Program-made: the position numbers and the translations under genes
The notes under the pieces: generated by a model
Seen by the model: the letters and a program-made list of their open reading frames with translations, nothing else
Told to the model about the DNA's origin: nothing
Databases searched by the model: none
Shown: one piece after another, positions 7,363-15,428 of the stretch
How the letters are laid out: each line of letters begins with the position of its first letter
Position numbering within the stretch: position 1 is the stretch's first letter
From: Thermovenabulum sp049701175
GTDB taxonomy: Bacteria > Bacillota > Thermosediminibacteria > Thermosediminibacterales > Thermosediminibacteraceae
DNA: 64,000 bases
Direction: 5' to 3'
Assembly (NCBI RefSeq): GCF_049701175.1
Contig: NZ_JBNATW010000007.1
Span: forward strand, 27,863 to 91,862

Positions 7363-9172
7363 AAATGCAAAAAGGACGGTTTTGATATGTTGCGGGACAG
7401 GGTGTTTGGCGAACAACAGCATGCAAATTTATGACAGACTCAAGAAAAAGGTTGAAGATTATGGACATGCCTTTCAAATCATACCGGTTCTAAAAACTAC
7501 CGGCTGCAATGGGCTCTGCGAAAAAGGCCCTATAGTCAACATCCTGCCCGAGGAGATCTTTTACTGCAAGGTTAAGGTGGAAGATGTGGACGAGATTTTT
7601 GAAAAGACCCTTTTAAAAGGCGAGGTCATAGAAAGGCTGCTTTATTTAGACACTGCCACGGGCAGAAGGGTTAGGTCCCATAAAGACAGTGAGTTTTTTA
7701 AAAGGCAGCTTAAAATAGCCCTACGAAATATTGGCCAGATTGACCCGGGAAGTATTGACGACTATATAGAGAGGGGCGGATATAAGTCCTTAAAAAAGGC
7801 GTTATTTGAGATGACTCCTGAGGTAATCATATCCGAAATCGAGCGTTCGGGCCTAAGGGGACGGGGCGGAGCGGGATTTCCCACAGGTTACAAGTGGAAA
7901 CAGGCAAGAAAAATAAACAGCTTTCCAAAGTTTATAGCCTGCAACGGGGATGAGGGAGATCCCGGGGCTTTTATGGACAGGAGCATCATGGAAGGAGACC
8001 CTCACAGCATCATTGAAGGAATGATAATAGGAGCTTATGCTGTAGGGGCCGAAAAGGGTTTTGTATACATAAGGGACGAGTATGCCCTCGCTGTTAAGAA
8101 TGTGTCGAGGGCTATAAAGGACGCATACGAAAGGGGTTTTTTAGGGCGGAATATATTGGGCAGCGGTTTTAACCTGGATATCGAGGTGGTAAGGGGCGGA
8201 GGCGCTTTCGTCTGCGGCGAGTCCACAGCACTTATGGCTTCCATAGAGGGGAAAGTGGGAGAACCAAGGGTAAAATACATTCGTTCAACAGAAAAGGGGC
8301 TCTGGGGACAGCCTACGGTATTAAACAACGTAGAGACATGGGCGAATGTGCCTGTAATAATAGAAAAAGGAGCAGAATGGTTCGCTTCAATAGGTACGGA
8401 AAAAAGCAAGGGCACAAAGGTATTTTCCCTTGTGGGGAAGGTCAAAAACACGGGCCTTATTGAAGTACCCATGGGCACCACCTTGAGGGAAATTATCTTT
8501 GAAATAGGGGGAGGCATAACAGGGGGAAAAAGGTTCAAAGCGGTCCAAACGGGAGGACCGTCGGGCGGTTGTATTCCGGAAGAACTACTGGATCTTCCCG
8601 TTGATTTCGATTCCCTCGATAAAGCCGGTTCCATGATGGGCTCAGGCGGAATGATAGTAATGGACGAATCCACCTGTATGGTGGAGGTTGCCCGATATTA
8701 TCTGAAATTCCTTTCCGAAGAATCCTGCGGCAAGTGCACGCCCTGCCGTGAAGGCATAAGGAGGATGCTTGAGATACTTGAAGATATTTGTGCCGGGAGG
8801 GGGAAGGAAGGGGATATAGAACTTTTGCTTGAGCTCTCAGAAACGGTAAAGGAGGCATCCCTTTGCGGCCTTGGAAAAACAGCTCCAAACCCGGTGCTTA
8901 CCACTATAAAATACTTTAAAGATGAATATTTGGCCCACATAAGAGAAAAGCGGTGTCCTGCAGGTGTATGCAAAAATCTTACTTCATACCGGATTAACCC
9001 TGAGCTTTGCAGAAGATGCGGGGTATGTGCAAAAAAATGCCCAACTGGTGCTATATCGGGCAAGCCCAAAAGCCCTTATGTCATAGATACTGCAAAGTGT
9101 ATAGTTTGCGGGGCTTGCAAAGAAGCCTGCAGGTTTAATGCGGTTGAAGTTTTGGGGAGGCGGGAAGGATGA
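7349..9172 (+). CDS. NuoF/HydB-like NADH-binding flavoprotein with extra FeS domains
   Basis: The product (607 residues from ATG 7349) has three parts: an N-terminal thioredoxin-like [2Fe-2S] domain (ICCGTGCLANNS, CNGLCEKGP), a central NuoF domain, and a C-terminal two-cluster ferredoxin (CRRCGVCAKKCP, CIVCGACKEAC). The NuoF core shows GRGGAGFPTGYKWKQA, CNGDEGDPGAFMDRS and GGGAFVCGESTAL for FMN and NAD(H), and ESCGKCTPCREG for a [4Fe-4S] cluster. This domain set is that of HydB/HndC subunits of bifurcating hydrogenases, so NAD(H) chemistry is expected. It overlaps the NuoE-like gene by 14 bases and the next gene by 4. Alternative starts at 7331 and 7355 are possible. Confidence 0.94.
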   Translation: MKMSENAKRTVLICCGTGCLANNSMQIYDRLKKKVEDYGHAFQIIPVLKTTGCNGLCEKGPIVNILPEEIFYCKVKVEDVDEIFEKTLLKGEVIERLLYLDTATGRRVRSHKDSEFFKRQLKIALRNIGQIDPGSIDDYIERGGYKSLKKALFEMTPEVIISEIERSGLRGRGGAGFPTGYKWKQARKINSFPKFIACNGDEGDPGAFMDRSIMEGDPHSIIEGMIIGAYAVGAEKGFVYIRDEYALAVKNVSRAIKDAYERGFLGRNILGSGFNLDIEVVRGGGAFVCGESTALMASIEGKVGEPRVKYIRSTEKGLWGQPTVLNNVETWANVPVIIEKGAEWFASIGTEKSKGTKVFSLVGKVKNTGLIEVPMGTTLREIIFEIGGGITGGKRFKAVQTGGPSGGCIPEELLDLPVDFDSLDKAGSMMGSGGMIVMDESTCMVEVARYYLKFLSEESCGKCTPCREGIRRMLEILEDICAGRGKEGDIELLLELSETVKEASLCGLGKTAPNPVLTTIKYFKDEYLAHIREKRCPAGVCKNLTSYRINPELCRRCGVCAKKCPTGAISGKPKSPYVIDTAKCIVCGACKEACRFNAVEVLGRREG

Positions 9173-9900
9173 AAATAAAGATTGACGGTAAAGAGTGCGA
9201 AGCAGATTACGGGGAATACATCCTTGATGTAGCAAAAAGAAACGGCATATACATACCTACCTTATGCCATTCGGATGCGCTTCCGGGACAGGGAAGCTGC
9301 AGGCTGTGCATAGTAGAAGTGATTGAAGGAGGGAAAAAGAAGGTAGTTGTATCCTGCCTTTACCCCATTACTAGTGAAATAGAAGTGGTAACCAATTCGG
9401 ACAAAATAAGAAGAATGAGGAAAAACATAATAAGGCTTCTTGCGGCAAGGGCACCGGAAAGCGAAAATATAAGAAAACTTAAAGAAGAATACGGAATTCC
9501 TGAAGAAAACAGGTTTAAGATAAATGAAGGAGAAAAGTGCATACTTTGCGGACTTTGTGTGAGGACATGCGAGGCGTTGGGCGTTTATGCAATATCGTCG
9601 GTAGAAAGAGGGATAAAAAAGAAGATATCTCCTCCTTTTGAAGAACCTCCCGAAGACTGTATCGGGTGCGGTGCGTGTTCCGAGGTTTGTCCTACGGGAG
9701 CCATAGCTTTAACGGAATCTGAGGGCAAAAGGATTATTTGGGACAAAACCTTTGAGCTTATAAAATGTGATGTTTGCGGTAAGTATTTTATGACCCGCGA
9801 ACAATATGAATTTTTAAAGAAAAAACACGGCATAGAGGCAGGAGAACTTCTTTGTGAGAAATGCCGAAAAAAATCTACTGCTCAAAAATTGGTTTTCTAA
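9169..9900 (+). CDS. NuoG/HydA-N-like iron-sulfur protein with C-terminal CxxC motifs
   Basis: This 243-residue protein has an N-terminal [2Fe-2S] domain (TLCHSD, GSCRLC, then a fourth Cys in VVSCL), a linker and two [4Fe-4S] motifs (CILCGLCVRTCE, CIGCGACSEVCP). These are the first domains of NuoG and of FeFe-hydrogenase HydA, but the catalytic parts are absent. The end carries CDVCGKYF and LCEKCRKK, a four-Cys zinc- or cluster-type module. Its ATG overlaps the preceding stop (ATGA). It is the last gene of the AOR operon and probably wires electrons between the AOR/ferredoxin part and the flavin. No terminator is evident after it. Confidence 0.9.
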   Translation: MKIKIDGKECEADYGEYILDVAKRNGIYIPTLCHSDALPGQGSCRLCIVEVIEGGKKKVVVSCLYPITSEIEVVTNSDKIRRMRKNIIRLLAARAPESENIRKLKEEYGIPEENRFKINEGEKCILCGLCVRTCEALGVYAISSVERGIKKKISPPFEEPPEDCIGCGACSEVCPTGAIALTESEGKRIIWDKTFELIKCDVCGKYFMTREQYEFLKKKHGIEAGELLCEKCRKKSTAQKLVF

Positions 9901-9916
9901 AATTACACCGCCCTAT

Positions 9917-10469
9917 TGGTAACCATATATGTTTAGCAAAACGCAACTATATTACCTTAATATGGAAACAGCATGGATGCTAAACTTCATAATTCTTGAA
10001 AGCGCATTTAACTGCACTATAGTGCTAATAGTTGCAAATTCAAGACATATGAAAAATGTTCCTTGCAAAAAAAAACGACATGAAAAATACAGAAATGGAT
10101 TGCGATCCTGTTAAGAGCCGGACTTTTAAATGGTGGTTTCATTACATCAAAGTCAATAAGAGAATTAAGGGATCTTACAATATACCGAAGAAGTATAGTG
10201 GAAGAACTATCCTCCCAACAGAACCGTATAGAAAAACACCTCTAAAGCTGCGGTTTTAAGCTACCCAATTTTATGACAGATATATTTGGCGTATCGGGAA
10301 GAGTGATAATAGAACATAAACATTTAGACGAAACCTATGGAGGCCTCCACAGACAAATTGAGCAGTTAGATGGAATTCCGGCTTATGAAGATAAGTTTTC
10401 CATTTACTTTGTATTATCAATTGTCAATGTGTATTCCTTTTTAGTTTTATATTATTTTCGTGCTAAAAA
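9917..10469 (+). mobile_element. IS110-type element relic, copy A
   Basis: The left 96 bases (9917-10012) are almost identical to 15189-15284, and the right 43 bases (10427-10469) match 15284-15326. In copy B these ends are fused, while in copy A they flank about 415 bp of decayed transposase. This shows one element family present twice. Ends carry TGGTAACCAT on the left and TTTTCGTGCTAAAA on the right. Ends rather than full borders are inferred, because no intact copy is in the window. Confidence 0.75.
9962..10396 (+). pseudogene. IS110-family transposase remnant
   Basis: Pieces of a DEDD-type IS110 transposase can be read by switching frames: FIILESAFNCTIVLIVANSR then HMKNVP (about 9980-10065), KNDMKNTE, then from 10093 KWIAILLRAGLLNGGFITSK followed by SIRELRDLTIYRRSIVEELS and SQQNRIEKHL. 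A TAA stop interrupts at about 10243, after which SCGFKLPNFMTDIFGVSGR continues in the same frame. The family consensus segments are KTDKKDAEWIA-LLRAGLL and RELRDLTRYRR. At least one frameshift in an A run, one nonsense codon and large deletions at both ends make it inactive. Confidence 0.75.
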
Positions 10470-10598
10470 TTTTAAAATGCTACAAAGCAAAAAGCTCATA
10501 TATTATTTTTCTTGACAAAACCTTATCCTGCGGAGAAAATATAATATATTCAACATTACTTCAATATCTACCTAAAACAATAAAGAAAGGAACCAAAA

Positions 10599-11264
10599 AT
10601 GAAGCAATTTTACTTTCGATTAATAAAATTATTAACAGGGCTTTTCTTTTGTGCGTTAGGAATAGCCTTTACAATAAATGCTCGCATAGGATTTTCTCCG
10701 TGGGATGTTTTTCATGCAGGATTGGCAAGTACCCTGAGGATAAGTATTGGTAACGCTTCTATTGCAACCGGAATATTAATTTTATTATTAATAATCCTTT
10801 TGGGAGAAAAGGTAGGCCTTGGTACACTTTTAAATATGATTTTAATTGGAATGTTTTTAGATTTTATACTAAATCTCAGAATAATCCCGGTTGCAAATAA
10901 TTTCATTACAGGAATAATTATGTTAATAATTGGAATGATTATTTTTTCATTCTCTACTTATTTATACATTCAATCAGCTTTTGGAGCTGGGCCAAGGGAT
11001 AGCTTGATGGTAGCCCTTTCCCGCAAAACAGGTTATCCCATAGGTTTTTGCCGTGGACTTATAGAGCTAATTGTAGCATTAACCGGTTGGAAGCTCGGTG
11101 GAATGATTGGAATTGGAACGGTGTTATTTGCCCTTTTAATTGGGTTATTTATCCAGATGACTTTCAAAATTTTTAAGTTCGATGCTACAAAAGTCAAACA
11201 TGAGACTTTTGAAAACACAATCAAGCAATGTTTTACTACACTAAGAGAGATTAATAAATCATAA
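10599..11264 (+). CDS. YczE/YyaS-type integral membrane protein
   Basis: The 221-residue protein has about five to six membrane segments and the family's opening pattern RLIKLLTGLFFCALGIAFTI and INARIGFSPWDVFHAGL, with FGAGPRDSLMVALSRKTGYP in the middle. YczE-like proteins are found across Firmicutes; their role is not established (a B. subtilis member influences a lipopeptide synthetase). ATG 10599 follows AAAGAAAGGAA. It stands alone, just downstream of IS110 relic A, with a small hairpin (11270-11289) after its end. Confidence 0.85.
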   Translation: MKQFYFRLIKLLTGLFFCALGIAFTINARIGFSPWDVFHAGLASTLRISIGNASIATGILILLLIILLGEKVGLGTLLNMILIGMFLDFILNLRIIPVANNFITGIIMLIIGMIIFSFSTYLYIQSAFGAGPRDSLMVALSRKTGYPIGFCRGLIELIVALTGWKLGGMIGIGTVLFALLIGLFIQMTFKIFKFDATKVKHETFENTIKQCFTTLREINKS

Positions 11265-11495
11265 AAAAATGCTCTCTATACTGAGAGCAAAATATTATAT
11301 CCAAAGCCGCCATCGCTTCTTCCGTTAATTGATCAAATTCATTCCCAAAATTATTTGCAATATTAAAAAGTTCATTTTCTGTGGGATCAAAAAGTCCACG
11401 GATAAATTTAGAATGTTCTGCAATATTCTGTTTCTGCTTCCGCCTGAGTCAATTCAGTAGCTATCATGACTCCGGCATAAACTGAAAAAGATTTT
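11262..11495 (-). pseudogene. DUF2935-family gene remnant
   Basis: On the minus strand the translation IAEHSKFIRGLFDPTENELF then NIANNFGNEFDQLTEEAMAA resembles the DUF2935 pattern (AEHAKFIRGLLDPTE). Upstream, a second stretch MIATELTQAEAETE reads in another frame and is joined to the first by an apparent deletion around 11430. There is no start codon or ribosome binding site. Only about 80 codons of a roughly 250-residue family are left, so it is a decayed fragment beside the transporter operon. The family's function is unknown. Confidence 0.6.
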
Positions 11496-11544
11496 TTTTA
11501 ACACTTTATTTTTATAATAAGATCCAGATTAAATAAGATCCAGA

Positions 11545-12747
11545 TTATTCGGGAGGAGCCTGGAATTTTTGCTTATCGAATTCTTTCAGCACAAATTTCG
11601 AAACGGTCATAACACCCAGTGGATCGCCGGTAACGTTAAGCATTGTGTTGAACATATCAATAACTACGTAAATACCTGCTATCCAACCTACCGGGTCTAA
11701 AGGCAGTCCCAGGGTCTGTAACGTTAAAGCAGCGATCATTATACCTCCACCCGGAACACCGGCACACGCTGCAGCACCGAATACTCCCATCATCAAAGCC
11801 ACCGCAACGTGAGCTGCCGTTAAATTAGCTCCATGCATTTGGGCTACCCATACCGCATATATTGGCATTTCAGCAGCCACCGCCTGCATGTTGATGGTAG
11901 CGGCAAGCGGTATAATTACATCCGCAGCATCTCCCGGAACGCCCAGAGTCTTTGTAACCCTTAAAGTAATTGGTAATGTAGCCGAGCTACTTTGTGTAAC
12001 AAAGGCAGTGAGCATTGCGGGATATACTTTTTTCCAGAATATTAAAGGATTTACCCCTAAAACCAGCATCATAAACAGAGGATGAATAACTAACAGCATT
12101 ACAAAATACGCTACCCATTGGGTGAATACCATTTTACCAAGGGATGCTAACCCCATGGTTCCAACCGTACCTACCAGATTCGCCATCAATGCAAAGATTC
12201 CTATCGGAGCATACCATAAAATAAAGTCTACAATTTTATATATCAATGCCTGTAAAGATTCAAACAGTTTTTTAAGGAAATTGTGTTCTTCAGGAGCCAC
12301 ATTGTTCAAAAAAGCAATAGCAAACCCGGTTAACAAAGCACAGATAATAATCTGCATAGTGTTAAGTTCTAAAAATGCTCTCACGGGGTTATTAGGTATA
12401 AAGCTCATTAATACCTGAGCAGCAGAAACTTGAGCCAATTGTATTTCCTTTGCTCCCAATTGAACGCCTACACCGGGTTTCATGATATTTGCCATAGTAT
12501 AACCTATAATTGCTGCAATAAGTCCAAAGATAAACCAGTAAACCAAAAATCCGCCGAAGATTTTCCCCAGTCTTTTAAAACTTTGCACCGTAGTTACAGC
12601 TGTTGCAATAGAAACAAAAATCAGCGGTCCTACAATAAACTTCAAAAGCGCAATAAAAATATCACCTAATGGTTTTAAAACCGAGACACCCGGACCTACT
12701 AACCACCCTGCAATAGCACCTATAAAAACCGCTATCAGGGCGTACAA
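11545..12747 (-). CDS. Dicarboxylate/amino acid:cation symporter (DAACS), N-terminal frameshift
   Basis: DAACS (GltP/DctA) carriers import aspartate, glutamate or C4-dicarboxylates with H+ or Na+. The product has about eight hydrophobic segments, the re-entrant-loop signature TQSSSATLPITLRV, and MFNTMLNVTGDP near the end, the substrate-binding region. The open frame begins only at TTG 12747 without a ribosome site. A good site (AAAGGGGG) and ATG lie upstream at 12785, but that frame reads ATG GGG TAG; one extra G would join it to GTAGAACAGACTTTAAAA in frame. So either the gene has a one-base deletion in a G run or the sequence has an error. It follows the asparaginase gene, fitting aspartate handling. 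Confidence 0.88.
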   Translation of the reverse strand: MYALIAVFIGAIAGWLVGPGVSVLKPLGDIFIALLKFIVGPLIFVSIATAVTTVQSFKRLGKIFGGFLVYWFIFGLIAAIIGYTMANIMKPGVGVQLGAKEIQLAQVSAAQVLMSFIPNNPVRAFLELNTMQIIICALLTGFAIAFLNNVAPEEHNFLKKLFESLQALIYKIVDFILWYAPIGIFALMANLVGTVGTMGLASLGKMVFTQWVAYFVMLLVIHPLFMMLVLGVNPLIFWKKVYPAMLTAFVTQSSSATLPITLRVTKTLGVPGDAADVIIPLAATINMQAVAAEMPIYAVWVAQMHGANLTAAHVAVALMMGVFGAAACAGVPGGGIMIAALTLQTLGLPLDPVGWIAGIYVVIDMFNTMLNVTGDPLGVMTVSKFVLKEFDKQKFQAPPE

Positions 12748-12850
12748 AGGCCTTTTACCAAGTTTTAAAGTCTGTTCTACCCCATAAAAATACCCCCTTT
12801 AATTTTTTGTATTTACACAAAAGTCCTTTCCTTTTTTATTAATACGATTT

Positions 12851-13855
12851 TCAGTGGTTTTTAATTATACTAAATTCCCCAGCATAGTTTGTCATCATAA
12901 TTTTTCTGACCTCTTCCAATTTGTCCGTATGGCCCAAAGCCCACATAAGCTTTGTTGTAATAGCTTCGGTAGTCATGTCGTAAGCCGGAATCACACCTGC
13001 TTTTAAAGCTTTTACCCCTACTTCGTAAACAGTCAAATCACTGCCGTCAAGCAAGCATTGAGTGGTTACAACAACCGCAATTCCCTCTTTTAATGCTTTT
13101 TCTATTTCAGGAATAAGGTTCCGTCTGAAGTTCGGTACTCCACCCAATCCAAACCCTTCGATAATCAACCCCCTTAATCCCAGTTTTAAAACTGCAGGAA
13201 TAACCTCAGGCATAAAACCAGGAATTAACTTTAAAAGTAAAATCCTTGGATCAAATTTATCATCCAGTTCTACCTGCCCTTCAGGCATTTTATCAATACC
13301 ATGTTCAATAATCACGTTTCCATTTTCAACACGGCCAACATACGGATAATTAATGCTCTTAAAGGCATCAAAACCGAGGGTTCTTACTTTTGATGAGCGT
13401 ACACCTTTAATAATTTTACCGTCAAACACTATGAATACCCCGGCCAAACCGGATACGGCTAATTTAAAAGCGTCAAGAATATTTCTCTTCCCATCCGTTT
13501 GTGGGTGTTCAATTGGAAGTTGCGAGCCGGTAAAAATTACGGGTTTGTTCAAGTTGCGCAACATAAAAGTTAAAGCGGAGGCACTGTAAGCCATTGTATC
13601 TGTTCCGTGAGTAATGACTACACCATCATATTTTTTAAGACCTTCAAATACCTCACGGCCAATAATTACCCATTCTTCCGGCTGAATATTCGTGCTGTCA
13701 AAATTCATTATTTCCCTGCAATCAATGTCACATATTCCTTCCAGTTCTGGAATAAGTTTTATCATCTGCTCCCCGCTCAACTTAGGAACCAATCCATCCT
13801 CTCCGGAAGCTGATGCTATGGTTCCACCTGTAGAAAGCAATAATATTTTTTTCAT
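12851..13855 (-). CDS. ansA: L-asparaginase, type I
   Basis: Asparaginase hydrolyses L-asparagine to aspartate and ammonia. The 334-residue protein has both catalytic threonine motifs: LSTGGTIAS at the N-terminus and VITHGTDTMAYSA, plus FTGSQLP. There is no signal peptide, so it is the cytoplasmic type. The GGAGAG ribosome site lies in the last codons of the upstream gene, which ends three bases before the ATG, showing tight coupling. Aspartate made here could be exchanged or imported by the neighbouring symporter. Confidence 0.95.
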   Translation of the reverse strand: MKKILLLSTGGTIASASGEDGLVPKLSGEQMIKLIPELEGICDIDCREIMNFDSTNIQPEEWVIIGREVFEGLKKYDGVVITHGTDTMAYSASALTFMLRNLNKPVIFTGSQLPIEHPQTDGKRNILDAFKLAVSGLAGVFIVFDGKIIKGVRSSKVRTLGFDAFKSINYPYVGRVENGNVIIEHGIDKMPEGQVELDDKFDPRILLLKLIPGFMPEVIPAVLKLGLRGLIIEGFGLGGVPNFRRNLIPEIEKALKEGIAVVVTTQCLLDGSDLTVYEVGVKALKAGVIPAYDMTTEAITTKLMWALGHTDKLEEVRKIMMTNYAGEFSIIKNH

Positions 13856-13858
13856 TTT

Positions 13859-15043
13859 TTAGCACTCTCCATTTCTTTTAGCATAATTTAATAGTCCTTC
13901 TAAAATAACAGTAATATATTTATCTACATCTTCCATTGTAAGTATTGGAATTTTCATAAAATCTATATATTTTTTAGAAACTATCATAGAAATAACTGCA
14001 CCCGTTCCGGGAACAAGACCCGCACCCCGTACCTTATCATGTAAACTGTTACTCATAAAGGTTATTCCGCCGGCATCTTCGCTTACCAACCTTACAAGTT
14101 CTGCAATAATTTGTACTTTATCTATTGCACTATCTACTTTTTTAAGCTCCCGGGCAAGAGCAATAATTCTGTCTGCTAATTCTATCGTAGCTTTTTGGAG
14201 GGACCCGGGAAGCAATGGCATGGCAGTTTTACTGAAATGATAAGGTATATTATTTTGTTTTGCAGCATTTACTAAGTGCTCACCCAAATTCATATCGTCA
14301 ATATTTTCCTGGGCACGAATATAAATTTTCTCCACATCAACATTTTCAGCCATTGAAGGTATATAAGCCTTACTTTCAACAACAACGGTAGGTATCTTGT
14401 CAAGCCCTACCTCTTTCATTATCCTTCCTTTATCCGCCCACATGGTATTTCCTTCGTAATCTTCGTCAGGGCCTATTCCACCTTCGGTAAAATTAATTAC
14501 AAGCATGATTGAAATCGGTATACCCTCCACATCAATGACCGTAGCGGCAGCAGTATCAAGCTTATCGGGAAGTTTTTCTGTCATCACCTTGAATTTTCCC
14601 GGAGCTGCCTTAACAAAAGTGTCCAGCGCTGCAAGCGCACAGGCTCCTTGAAATGCCGTTGCCGTTTCGCTGACCCCCTGTCCGTAAATACGCCCAAAAA
14701 CCTTCACTGCCGCTGCCTGGGAAAAAACAGCATTAAGCCCTATTGCACGTTCAATCATTAATTCAGCTTCAAAAGGAGCAATACCGCGGCGCGGAAGTGC
14801 CTTCCCAATTCCTCCACCGTTAGTTTGGACTAATATTTCTCCGGTTATAACATTAGCCGTTACTTTTGAAATTGCAGTATCAACGGGTAACGCTTTTTTT
14901 AATATGGAAGCTACTACCGCAAAACCTGCAGAATCATCCTGTACAAATCCACTGTGGCTGTGAACATGCCCCACACCTACATGACCAGAAATGCCCAAAA
15001 TGCCTTTAGAATTTTTTGAAAAACTTATATTGAATTTTTTCAT
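13859..15043 (-). CDS. Conserved protein of unknown function, asparaginase operon
   Basis: I do not recognise this 394-residue protein. It is soluble with no signal peptide. A histidine-rich stretch near the N-terminus, GHVGVGHVHSHSGFVQDDS, could bind metal or form an active site. Other glycine-rich segments are TNGGGIGKALPRRGIAPFE and GAGLVPGTGAVISMIV. The start is ATG 15043 (MKKFNISFS), which follows GGAGAG; ATG 15055 would overlap that site. It is the first gene of an operon with L-asparaginase and a dicarboxylate symporter, so a role in asparagine/aspartate or N-acyl amino acid metabolism is a reasonable guess only. Confidence 0.8.
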   Translation of the reverse strand: MKKFNISFSKNSKGILGISGHVGVGHVHSHSGFVQDDSAGFAVVASILKKALPVDTAISKVTANVITGEILVQTNGGGIGKALPRRGIAPFEAELMIERAIGLNAVFSQAAAVKVFGRIYGQGVSETATAFQGACALAALDTFVKAAPGKFKVMTEKLPDKLDTAAATVIDVEGIPISIMLVINFTEGGIGPDEDYEGNTMWADKGRIMKEVGLDKIPTVVVESKAYIPSMAENVDVEKIYIRAQENIDDMNLGEHLVNAAKQNNIPYHFSKTAMPLLPGSLQKATIELADRIIALARELKKVDSAIDKVQIIAELVRLVSEDAGGITFMSNSLHDKVRGAGLVPGTGAVISMIVSKKYIDFMKIPILTMEDVDKYITVILEGLLNYAKRNGEC

Positions 15044-15188
15044 AGCACTCTCCATTTACTTTTTGTTTTATAGGAATTTACAAAAATTCTGTTATTTAAA
15101 AAATTCTACATAAAAATAATATTTCCTTCTTTAATCTTTTTTATTTTTTAAATTTTAATTATTTGACCATTCACGAGGAGTTATTTTA

Positions 15189-15326
15189 TGGTAACCATAC
15201 ATGTTTAGCAAAACGCAACTATATTACCTTAATATGGAAACAGCATGGATGCTAAACTTTATAATTCTTGAAAGTGTTTTTAACGTGTATTCTTTTTTTA
15301 GTTTTATACTATTTTCGTGCTAAAAT
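15189..15326 (+). mobile_element. IS110-type element relic, copy B (ends only)
   Basis: These 138 bp match both ends of relic A (9917-10012 and 10427-10469) with roughly five mismatches in the left part, but the transposase core is missing. The METAWMLNFIILES reading frame in the left end is identical in both copies, including what looks like the same internal deletion relative to IS110 transposases. The rest of the 15056-15428 gap is AT-rich and holds the degV promoter. Confidence 0.7.
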
Positions 15327-15351
15327 TGTTATAAGTTATTGTAAAAATTTA

Positions 15352-15380
15352 TTGAAAAATTGTCTTAATTTTGTGATAAT
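15352..15380 (+). promoter_or_regulatory. Sigma-A-type promoter of degV
   Basis: TTGAAA (15352-15357) and GATAAT (15375-15380) are separated by 17 bases, about 45 bases upstream of the degV start. Confidence 0.6.
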
Positions 15381-15428
15381 CTAATTATAAATAAAGATAA
15401 TTTAAATTAAAATAAAGGGGTATTTTAT

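Noticed and set aside
6892..9900. Respiratory complex I (nuo operon)
   Set aside because: Only NuoE, NuoF and a short NuoG-like protein occur, with HydB-style extra ferredoxin domains and no membrane subunits.
9929..10515. Three short ORFs (61, 67 and 80 residues) as small genes
   Set aside because: They are frame-shifted pieces and shadows of the IS110 transposase relic.
11270..11289. CRISPR or tRNA-like repeat near the YczE-type gene
   Set aside because: It is only a small TGCTCTC/GAGAGCA hairpin; no array or cloverleaf is present anywhere in the window.
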